DNA of 16,672 nt, taken from Gamsiella multidivaricata. Lineage: Eukaryota; Mortierellomycota; Mortierellomycetes; Mortierellales; Mortierellaceae. The stretch lies in contig NW_026251883.1 of the NCBI RefSeq assembly GCF_025024155.1, forward strand, positions 1-16,672, given 5' to 3'. The notes beneath the pieces are model-generated. The model was given only the letters and a program-made list of their open reading frames with translations. It was not told where the DNA came from and ran no database searches. Numbering within the stretch: the stretch's first letter is position 1; every line of letters starts with the position of its first letter. Both the position numbers and the translations under genes were made by a program. This document shows, piece after piece, positions 1 to 9,400 of the stretch.

Positions 1-829
1 CGCATTTTTCTTTGTAGTATATCAGGATATTAGGTCCCCTTTGATCTGCACGCCCGCAATTGTATCTATTTACATTCCCCGTTATCGATTTATCGCTGGT
101 TGCACTGAGTAAGGGAATTCATTTCTTTAATTTTGCAGTATCTGTATTGCCCTCCCAAGGCAGATTGGTTCATTATTCTAAATGGAGTCCCCGAAACGAT
201 GCCCACAGATATTACGTGGCGAGCGCAATATAGAAAGGAGGGTCGTATAACCGTGCTTCCCAGCAGTTACGCTGCAGTACCGGTGTTGAGACAACACATT
301 TTCATATAATGGGAAGTGATATAAAGAGATAACTCGTCGTTAGGGGAAGTGTGAGAAATAAAACAGCCCATTCGTTGTATTTAGTATAAATGATGCTGTA
401 CAAGAAGAAGGAGTCATCCTCGCTCAGTACTATCACTAGAGTGGACCGAGAAGGTGGATAAATATGCGATTTAACTGCTAGGGTCCCAGAACAAAGGATC
501 AGTAATACAAGAGATTAGTTGCTGTGTACGTACGACGTCCAATGATGGAAGATGGATAGCACAACTCCTGTCCCTACTCTTGCTGGGCATGCGTGTGAAG
601 GTTAGCTGTGGCAGGATACACCAAGATGTTGTGGTACAGTGAGGATGGGCAACCGGTGCTTTCTGTTCAGAATGGGTAACGTCAAAACATGTTCATCAAA
701 GAGTTTCTGAGGGAGTAAAAGGACCAAAAGTCAGTATTGCATTTTATTTATCACTCCACTCGTGTGGGTCCGCATCCAGTTGTGGCATCTTAGGCCGAAA
801 CCCTCGATCCAGCTTTGCTACATTACGCT
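1..829. other. No recognisable gene
   Basis: I see no open frame with recognisable protein similarity, no tRNA and no repeat in this stretch on either strand. It lies downstream (3' side) of the decayed amidohydrolase gene. Intact members of that family are longer than the part I can trace, so this DNA may hold its further decayed 3' end, but I could not follow any similarity into it. Confidence 0.5.
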
Positions 830-2505
830 GTCAACTGCGTGCACAAAAGCTATGCTCAAGTTTTGAGAGGCGCCGTCGATGCTTGGCTCGGCAGGGATCT
901 CTACCATTTCCAGATCAGGAGCACAAACTGAGGAGCAATGGCACGACAACGCCCTTGTCGCTAAGACTGTAAGTTGAGACCTCCTTCTTGCTTTTCTCTA
1001 ATGCTGCAACCTGGAGCTTACAATAACCTGTGCACACAAACTCGCCGCTTCTAATAACAACGGATAGCTTGTTCTCGTTGTTCCACTCCTCAGCGTCCTG
1101 AAGGATGGTTTTTTGATGCAAGCAAAAACGCCGTCTTTGGCGTTCGGTGTGTATACATCCTTGACCTTGGGAACTTCCAGATTCAATAGGTCCTTGAATT
1201 TAGGAGGCTCGCTTTGTTCATTACCACTATTGGTCCGCATTTCCGACTTTTGCAATTCCGTCAATGTAGACCTGTAGGGTATGAGAACCAAGCGAAGGAG
1301 GGCGCCGCTCCCAAACGACTAATCAGCATCCATTCCTACAGCAGCCTTACCAATGCGATGATCCAGCCCGACAGCCTAGCAAGAATGGGGTTGCAAAGGC
1401 GAGGACTCCCAGCTCTGTGAAGCAGTAATGATGAGCCACTGACACCTGGCGGACGAGATGCTGCAAGTCCAGGGTTGGATAGTCGCCCCTCATGGCTACC
1501 GTGATGCCCGTATTGACCAAGGCCCTAGGGGAGTGCACGTAGCTGCGGAGGGCTTCTTTCTTGAATTCAAACTTGTTGGCAAACGCTGCGACCGCTGGAA
1601 CTCTTTGTAGACGCGTTTGAGAATCGCTAGGGCACAATAGGCATTTAGCCGCGATAAAACGTCCTGATCTTGAGCTCGTTCAAGTGACGCACTATGACCT
1701 CGATGTCGTAGGGTTCGTAGTACTGGATGTTGGGTCTAACATCGTCCCGAATGATAGAGGGATAGAGATTAGTGCCTCGCATTGGAGATCCTCCGGAAAG
1801 GTACGTTTAGGCGATGGTGACTGAACCGAGGCGGGTGCTCAGCAACATTCCGTCAGTCATCCTGCTCGCACTTTAGCTCTGTAGCCTCGGTAAATCGCTG
1901 ATGGAAGATTCATCCCTTGCCAAGCAGTCTCGTAGGCATACCGTCTTTTGACGTTCTCTCCACAGGCCACCTTTCCGTGCCGCTATTTGTTCTCGACCCC
2001 GGCCCCGACCAGCATATCCTCCGTACTGAAGATAGCGACTTTTTTTAACTTGAAAGTATACGCCATTTCCCCCACGACATTTCCGGACCCAGATAGAATC
2101 AAGGTACTCGTTACTCCTCCTGAAATGATTTTCTCTCTGGCCACGTCGCTCGGATTAGAGCAGTCGATCGCGCGAACAAAAAATACGGTCTGGCTAATCA
2201 CCTCGTTAAAGCAGTTGGTGGCATTTAGTATTGGCCAAGAGAAAACGCCAATATGGCTCCAGGATTGAGATAAAACGAAAAACATGGCGGTGTTCAAGTA
2301 ACGTGGTTTACAGGATGAAGGTCCCTCTTACCTGTACATATCAATAATACCTTTCCCTCCTCCCTCCGATCTGAACAGTGATACCGCGTCCAACCAGCAC
2401 GCCGTCCTTGAATGATTCTAAGCTGTGGTGGGAAAATTCGTTGAGGGGACCAAGGAAGTAGAAAGTGATAGCAAGAAGGGGAATGGCCGCGGTGGTGAGC
2501 AGCAT
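830..2505 (-). pseudogene. Decayed amidohydrolase (metal-dependent hydrolase) gene
   Basis: Minus-strand fragments in changing frames line up, in order, with fungal membrane-anchored amidohydrolases (imidazolonepropionase-like, often annotated carbohydrate esterase 9). From the 5' end: ATG 2503-2505 with a hydrophobic anchor and a 'DGVLVGRGITVQIG' segment (to about 2341); 'SHIGVFSWPIL' to 'GVTSTLILSGSGNVVGE' (about 2262-1983); 'ACGENVKRRYAYETAWQGM' (about 1975-1853); 'VRPNIQYYEPYDIEVIVRHL' (about 1806-1645); 'FEFKKEALRSYVHSPRALV' and 'AHHYCFTELGVLAFAT' (about 1600-1347); 'PLQVYIDGI'-like sequence (about 1290-1250); then C-terminal pieces near 1121-915 and 915-830. Frames change or stop near 1983, 1853, 1806, 1645, 1340, 1250, 1125 and 915. 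An intron may explain the 2341 break; the others look like mutations. Metal-binding residues are also lost: the N-terminal HxH reads W-S-H, a central His is Gln, and the His-His pair is Tyr-Arg. The family call is from remembered motifs. Confidence 0.62.
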
Positions 2506-3132
2506 CGTGCTCTTGTCTTGTGGGACAGTGATGGGGAAGGTGCTGGTGGTCAGCCATAGCGAGGTTGGTGATGACAGGTATGACAGCAGACTCAGACACG
2601 GTGCTTTAAGCAAAAACGAATGAACTGAAGTAAGAAGTAAGACGAGAAAGAGAGAAGGAGGACGCGTTGAAGGATGAAAAAGACAAGTACCTTTTTTATG
2701 ATAATAGCTTGCCTCTCGAGCCAATTGACTCTGCAAATCTATCGGATCTCACTAGCAATGATCTATGACAGTCGGAAGAAGTATCATTTTGAGGCTGACC
2801 GTGAGAATGTTGCACCATTTGGCAGTTGGATAGAAATAGGGGAATGGGTTACACCACCATGGGTGCACAGCAACAGCAAGGACGAGACGCTCCCAAAAGA
2901 AGAAGCCATCTACACTTTTTCTTTTTCCACTAGGAAGCACGTTGAGGGTAAGAGTCGTTGTCTTTTATCACAGTGACCAGTGCCATGCAATAATATGCTG
3001 TATATGATATATATATGATATACAATATGAATATTGTTCATGCGCATGTGCAATGCCTCTGTGCGTGTGTATCGATGAATGTCCTGTGCCTCTGTGTGTT
3101 GGTACGTATGGATACGTATGGGTTTATGCGCG
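2506..3132. other. Intergenic region with AT-rich microsatellite
   Basis: This gap lies between the start of the decayed amidohydrolase and the stop of the DHHC gene, both on the minus strand. It holds an AT dinucleotide-type stretch around 3003-3028 (repeats of tatatgata) and a duplicated tacgtatgg unit near 3102-3121. The ORFs present (for example 2674-2976 plus, 100 codons) have no recognisable similarity. It may include the former promoter of the pseudogene. Confidence 0.5.
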
Positions 3133-5661
3133 CTACTCCACGGGCCCTAGTTGAGGCGATGATGGCCGTGGCGTCAGTAGTGAGCGACCCATGCTGCCAA
3201 CGCTCACTTCGCTATCCTCACTCTGTTGAGGCCGTGCCCATGCATGACTGGTGGGTAATGGCGTCGTAACCGCAGACTCTATTCTCTCCTGATATCCCGA
3301 TGCGTCTTGGTCTTGGCCTCGCTCCATCTCCGACCTTGGGCTCGATCGCAGATCTGCTGCCTGGTTATCCACCGATCTCAAGATAAGCGTCGATTGACTG
3401 GACCCTATCCCACCTACCACAGCCTGTTGAGGTACCAACGCCGCTACCCTTCCTCTAATGCCCCTATTTTGCGCCGCGGTTTGTGTCAATGCGACACTAA
3501 CCAGTTTCCTGTACACCTTGTCGTTATACACGTCATGGACCCCGTCTCCAGGTGTGTTTCCGTATGGCACTACAAATAAATTAGGAAAGGATGAGTCGTC
3601 CACCTGGTAATTAGAATCTTAAGACACGCGCATATGACCACTTGCACAACACATACGAAACCAAAGCCACCAAGATGGGCCCATGATGCTCTTCCAGTTC
3701 TCTAGCCGAGAGCCACGATCCCATAAATGCTCACCGGGCTCCAGCTTGACTACGACGAATCCTGCTCCGGGTGGCGAAATGTGTGCTGGATCTGGTTTGG
3801 CGTACTGAACTCTGACGAATGTCGACCTTGCATCCTGCAGCGACTCAATTGTTGTCCGATTTTGCAAGATATACACCGTATGGGCTCCAGTGAACGAAAC
3901 AATCAGCAGAGCCAGTAGAAAGGCCACCAAAGTTACAAATGCCCAGTGTCTATCAAACACGCAGCGTGTCTGCTGCCCTTCCTCTTGCTGCGACTGGTTC
4001 AATGGACTGCTCCATTCACATCGCCGGATGGCTGTCACAAGGAACGGGATCATGGTCGCGACGACCCAAATGGACACCACAGAGGCGTAAAGAATAAAGA
4101 GATAAAAAAACTTGTGATTGTTGTAGCCAATGCAGTTTCCGACCCACGGGCAATGATGATCCATCCTGAGCACGCACTTGTCGCATTCTGAACAGTGGTG
4201 GCAGCGGTCTGGCTTGCCAATCTTGCAAATATCGCACCAACGACGACGCCCGTCCCGCTTAGCGATGCTCAGGGTCGCAATGGGCTGCTCCACGTGCCTT
4301 TGTAGACTTGTCTGTCCTGTACACTGTTCTATCTCAATCCTGACTGTGTCATTCCCATTAATGCTGCCGCCAAACGTCTCCATCAAGCCGGCACTCAACC
4401 CTCCCTTTTGCTCCGAGGCCGAAAGTGCGATTGATGTTGTCGGAGGACTGATGCGTTGCGATGTTGCTTGGTATTGAGAGAGAGGGGAGCCAGCCGTAGC
4501 TGGAGTATATTGGAGCAAAGGTGTGGTATCTGAAGGATGCGAATTCGTGCTGTGGCCCCCGCTAACTGCTCTGATACCCTCTACTGGAAGTAACTTTGGG
4601 GTTCTCTGTGGTTGATAAAGGGTTGTTGTAGGCGGAATAGGAGCCAAGGGGCTCCTTTGTGGCGGCTATAAAGATCGTTGTTGTTCAAATGACGGCAGTC
4701 AAATCAAGATGAGGCGAGATTAGAGTCCAGTTCCTGAGAGACGACGCGGCGCACCCCGATTAGCGTTGACATGCCTTTAACGGAGATCCTGGTCCATGAA
4801 AGATGCAGCGGATATATGAGATAAAAAATATCGCCGACAACGTGTCGATGACGATTAAGTATACAGCTACAGACACCGTACAAGAAACGCAAATAATCGG
4901 TTAAACTTTAACAATCTTCATCAGCGTGGAGTGCTCCATATTTCCCAGTTGCTTCTCGCGTTGCATCCTCATCTCGATAAATCTTTGCATTGGATCTAGT
5001 CTCCTATACCTGCTTGTATGATACGTTGCTGCACATGGAGGATATAATCGACTATTTGCAAGAACAAAGCGAGGGTCAGATAAAGAGCGTCAACTCTCAT
5101 TGCTCGTAAACAAATCGACAGGCAGGAAAGGAAGGGTTTCGGCTTACTGCAGACACGGAAAGTGTACACATAGTAGATGTAGCCCATGACTACGGCCAGG
5201 CCCAGTGGCATTAGTCGCTGCAGTATGTTCCAGAACATGTTATAGACCGAAAAGCATAGGGACGAGGAGCACCCCGTTGATGATGGGTCGTCAGCGCTCC
5301 CCTGTGCAGTCGTGTTGGTGGTGGCGTTAGTCGAGTCCCCTGCAGCTAACGCTACTGCGCGCTGCGCTGCTGCGACGGCGGTCATGTTCTGTGCAGAAGA
5401 CGGTGCGACGGTTGCCAATGCTGAGGGATGGATCCTGTATCCGTCCACGGTCAATGCCACTGCCGAGGATCCTGTTCCTGCATCCGCAATTATTGTACCT
5501 ACTGCACCCCCTGTACTAGTGACGTTTGTTACAGCAGTCGTGCTTGTTCCGTTCCTGTTCCTGTTCCTGTTCGTGTCCGCGGTCGTGTATACAGTGGTGG
5601 CAGCAACCGCAGCGGTTCCGTGGCCTTGTTGCAGATTTCCCTGCTGGTCAGTGATTGTCAT
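3133..5661 (-). CDS. DHHC-type protein S-palmitoyltransferase (PFA3-like), 5 exons
   Basis: This is a membrane enzyme that transfers palmitate from CoA to cysteines of target proteins. My model has exons 5661-5148, 5051-5010, 4866-4775, 4665-3657 and 3569-3133 (2094 nt, 697 aa), with phases that agree. The first 150 residues are Thr/Ala-rich with an Asn-Arg repeat. TM1 is about residues 151-170 and TM2 about 187-208, followed by GPGSP. The Cys-rich domain spans about 360-394, with the catalytic DHHC at 385-388 in 'RMDHHCPWVGNCIGYNNHKF'. TM3 is about 401-430 and TM4 about 457-482. The family's TTxE motif (TTIE) is at about 487-490. A conserved 'NWKSIMGPSWWLWF' continues across the last intron into 'LPYGNTPGDG'. 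Exon 2 is only 42 nt. The third intron (4774-4666) appears to start with GC (AAG/GCATGT) and end TATAG; no GT site in this stretch keeps the frame. The protein is longer than most PFA3 proteins because of its N-terminal and C-terminal low-complexity parts. The PFA3 subfamily name is tentative. Confidence 0.88.
5551..5572. repeat. TTCCTG hexanucleotide tandem repeat inside DHHC exon 1
   Basis: Three and a half copies of a 6-bp unit. Read on the minus strand they encode the alternating Asn-Arg run near residue 31 of the palmitoyltransferase. The unit length keeps the frame, so copy-number change would only lengthen or shorten the cytosolic tail. Confidence 0.7.
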
Positions 5662-5820
5662 AGGTGAAGGACGTTACTATGACTAGACACTTCTGGGAGA
5701 CATGAAAGAGGAATGGAAAATGGGGATGGTGCGATGCTGATCGATAGATGGCCGTGCGGCGTCGCCCTCACTAAACCTGTCTCATCCAAACTTTATACTC
5801 TCATATCTCGCACCCTCAAA

Positions 5821-5830
5821 TTTATTTATT
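5821..5830 (-). terminator. Poly(A) signal of URM1
   Basis: The minus strand reads AATAAATAAA starting 36 nt after the URM1 stop codon, a sensible place for a cleavage and polyadenylation signal. The motif is common in AT-rich DNA, so this is position-based support only. Confidence 0.45.
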
Positions 5831-5866
5831 CTGCAGGAACAGGGAACCAACATAGTAGCACCCGGC

Positions 5867-6429
5867 CTATCCTCCATGCAACGTCGAGATGAAGACAATC
5901 TCATCCCGATCCTGCAGCTCATACTCAAGCTCGCCTTCAAGCTCCCAATCCGCCCCATTGATGAGAACCAGGATCCCGGATCGGCTATGGAAGTGAAAGT
6001 AGAGATGGATAGAGAGTGAACACAGTAGTATCAGTCGTAGGGTTTCTGATAGACACATTGACAAGTCCCTTCCTTCTTTGCCCCTTTCATCCCTTACACT
6101 GAGCCATCGTCTCCGATAAATAGCTCCGGTCGCTCCTTCAGCAGTGTTCTACTGATCCACGGAATCAGGTCCCTGATTCTTGTTGCATGTCGTTCCTCAG
6201 CCGTACTCACGTCCTCAATCCCTGACTCGAGAGGGAAGTGTGCTGGCACTCTAGTTTGAATCGACTTTTGATTGCCAAACAGCAACTCCATCCCACCACT
6301 AACAAAAGACGTTTGTTTGTTCGAATCAGTTCATGCATTATTGCATCTGTTCTCCATGTCTCCTTCTTCAATAGACATGCAGCAAGAGATCTGCTACCTG
6401 AACTGCAACTCGATTCTTAACGTGTTCAT
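5867..6429 (-). CDS. URM1: Ubiquitin-related modifier 1 (sulfur carrier), 3 exons
   Basis: Urm1 is a beta-grasp protein. Its C-terminal Gly-Gly is adenylated and thiocarboxylated by Uba4; it then gives sulfur for 2-thiolation of wobble uridine in tRNAs, or is conjugated to proteins under oxidative stress. My model has exons 6429-6398, 6298-6098 and 5984-5867 (351 nt, 116 aa), with introns 6397-6299 (99 bp) and 6097-5985 (113 bp), both GT-AG. The start gives '[13 protein letters not shown]' joined to '[10 protein letters not shown]', matching the conserved first strand and FGGLELLF-type motif. The tail '[16 protein letters not shown]' and the terminal 'FISTLHGG' are near-diagnostic. About 17 residues more than yeast Urm1 lie in the first half, mostly around residues 30-50. 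The ATG is 62 bp past the stop of the upstream RDH54 gene on the same strand, so its promoter must be very short or lie inside the RDH54 terminal exon. Confidence 0.93.
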
Positions 6430-6491
6430 GATGAATAGGCTTGCTTTGTTTTGTGATTATGATAAAGAGAAAGAAAAGAAGTGACACACTA

Positions 6492-9400
6492 CTACTGTCG
6501 AAGGCGGTTCCCGCTCTTGAAAAAGACAAATGTGACGGAACCATGGTCAATTTCTTGTACCTCTTGCTCCTGCATTTCCTTGTCGATGGCACCCTGTTCA
6601 CTGCCCATAATCGTGCTCCACAAAACCTTGTCTTTGTTCGCCAGTTCATCAAGTCCTGGATCAATTTCTCCTCCGCCTTCACCTCCGGGCCTCTCTGACC
6701 AGAACGCTGTCCTCCATACCTGGACATCAACGTGCGCCCACTCGTCCAGCTCCTTCTTGGCCAATAATGCGGATGCCTTGTCCATGATCCCACTTCGGCC
6801 TTGGCCTGGCGCTGCACGCAAGTCTCGTGTACTTTCATCAATTGCCTCTAAATCGGCTGAAAGACGACGCTCCAAACCGGCACCGCACTTGCATCCCAAC
6901 AAAGAATGGGTTTGACAAGATTCGTCCTCGTGCAACGTAAATAGGTCCCTGAGCTCTGTCATTGAAAACTTGTTCACGTTCTCTGTCGCCTTGCCATCCT
7001 TTGAAAAAAATGTCGAAATGAGAATCATATATCACATCGTAAAGCTGCTTTGGCATAGCAGGGAATTGAAAAGTAAAAAAAAAAAAAAAAAAAAAGTTAC
7101 CATGAGTGCATCGCTTAGCCCAACCTTGGTGAGTTGACGCTGGTACATCTTTTCTTCAATGGTGCCAGATCTATATACCGCGATAATAAAAGAATACTGC
7201 TTAGGTAGGTGACGACCACTGAGCCATTACAGTACTTTAACTTACGACAGAAGGCGGTATATGAAGACAGGCCTAGTTTGACCATCTCGGTGGATACGCG
7301 CCATGGCTTGAAGGTCTGTGCTCGGGTTCCTGTGTAGATGGGTCGTAATATGAAAATATGTGAACTAATACCCGAGTATCACCGTTGTCTGTCGTTGATG
7401 TACAGTTTCTTGTCGCAGCTTCATACCAGTCAATATCAAAAAGGATCTAACAAAGAGTCATAGACCGAGAGACGAGATTTTAGAGAGTGCAGCATAGCAG
7501 ACGTTCTAAAAGTCGAACATGGCACCGTTTACAGTGACCTACCAGTCGTGATGCTCCCACTAGATTGAGACCCACACCGCCAGACTTTGCACTCAATAAG
7601 AAAATAACTAACCGGCAGGACGAAGGCCAGATTAGTAGTAGATTAAGAGGGTCATCCTTCTATACATCTACCCTAGATGCTTACATTTTTGACACGAAGG
7701 CGCGTTGAACTTGTCCACGAACTCTTGGCGCTTCTGCGTGGGAGTAGAGCTATCATTTGTGAAAGTAATTGAGAATGAATGAGTGAAGAAAAGAACGAAG
7801 AGAGAGAGAAAGAGAAAGAGAGAGTGAGAGAGAGCACTTGGAACGCTGCAGGATGGTAGCCCTTGCGAATTTTACCCATCCAAGCGGAGGAGTCCGTATT
7901 GCCGACTGGTACAGATCGCCTCCAAGATATCCAGGGTTTGTGTAAAGTTGGACACAAGAACCACGCGTTCGGTTGTATCCATCTTAATCGACTCGAGCAG
8001 TGCAACCACAAAACTCAGTTTACCTAAGCTCCAAATGAATAAGAAGAATCATAGGGATGGTTAAAGAATACCAAATGAATGTTGCTCGTCTTCAATATCG
8101 ACGTATTACCTCCTATGGCAGAGCTGTCCAAGTCTGCACCATTGAACGGGAGCAATGAGCTCACGCTGCTGTAGAGTTCTTGCATCTCAGAATCTCCCTT
8201 TGCCTAACAAACCGCCGTGTTGTCAGTGCAACCATCTCTATTCTTCAAACATTATAAGTACTATCGACATTTAGACGCTTCTACCTGATCGGAAACCAGC
8301 TTAGGAGAGTTGCATAATTTTCTCAAAGCCAATATGCAGGTGAGATAACGGCTGGTGTCCGTTGAGAAGCAGCTCTGCAGATACGGCGAATCCAGCATGC
8401 GGCGATATATGGCGCGCTGCAAGGGCGAAGGCCGACAAAAGATAACAAATTCAGCTATGATAGGCACGAGTTGAAGGTACGATGAGTTGTCGGTCTAGCC
8501 AGGGAGCCAGACCACCAGGTAGACATCAGATCGAAAGGATCATCGATTCATGGTACATTTCTCAGGCAAGAACTCGTAGATAACTTGAGCAGTACGTCGT
8601 AATATGAACTGCGATGTTAAACGTGACAGCTAGATGGAGAATCATGTCGAAGAAATTCAGTATCGAATCAATCTTATAACGGAAGCCCAGGTTGTTTTTA
8701 AAGACATATCCTCAGCAACGCGATACCTCCTGAGATCTACGCAGAAATAGAGGGAAACCAATAAGACGCATCAATTTCAATTGAGCTGTGCAAAATACAG
8801 CCACAGGTCAACAAGAAAGGGCTACCTAGGTACCTCTCAAGGCCTAATGCAGCTTCTAAGCGGGAGCAGTCGGGTTGTCTGGACCTAACGATAGGATCCT
8901 CGAATATTCTCTTGAAAGAACTGTAGCTGTCGAACAATCCAGGGTTGACGAAATCAATCATGGAAAAGAATTCACTCAAATCGTTCTGAATTGGTGTACC
9001 GCTCAAAATGATTCTGCGCTTTGTAGGCAAGGAGCGAATCGCCTGAGCAGTTTTGATGTTTGCCGTCTTCAATCTATGCATTAAAAGACATTTTAACGCC
9101 AAGTCCATTATTCACACAGTGCTTTGCGCGTTCAAGTATTCATACTGGCACTGACCTATGTCCTTCGTCACAAATGATGATATCAAAGTTGGCATTCTTG
9201 AGCTCGTCTTGCACCGCTCTTAGCTAGCACATGAAATTGATGGGCTGAAATAAGACAAAGCTATCAAAACATAACTGCTACTTCAATGCGTTCTTTCGTT
9301 TCTGGAGCCTCCCATACCTTTTCATATCCTATGATCATTACAGGATAAACCTTTCCCAGCGTAAAGTCGGTCATAGTCGACTTTGAATCGACAGCAAAGA

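Noticed and set aside
2674..2976. 100-codon plus-strand ORF with a hydrophobic start
   Set aside because: No similarity, in AT-rich intergenic DNA; an ORF of this size is expected by chance.
3619..4647. DHHC protein as a single 342-aa exon
   Set aside because: It begins at TTG, lacks the first two membrane segments and stops just after 'WWLWF'; the spliced five-exon model restores both ends.
5312..5686. 124-codon hydrophobic ORF antisense to the DHHC gene
   Set aside because: It is the complement of the Ala/Thr-rich exon 1; its Val/Ala composition follows from that.
8727..8833. A second 'LFLRRSQEV' helicase-like motif, readable if a 40-bp intron (8825-8786) is assumed
   Set aside because: It mimics the 'FILRRTAQV' motif of the next exon but leads straight to a stop, and needs a very short intron. 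The 10-nt microexon model gives the full conserved block 'RSQELSRLTSQFILRRT' without duplication.
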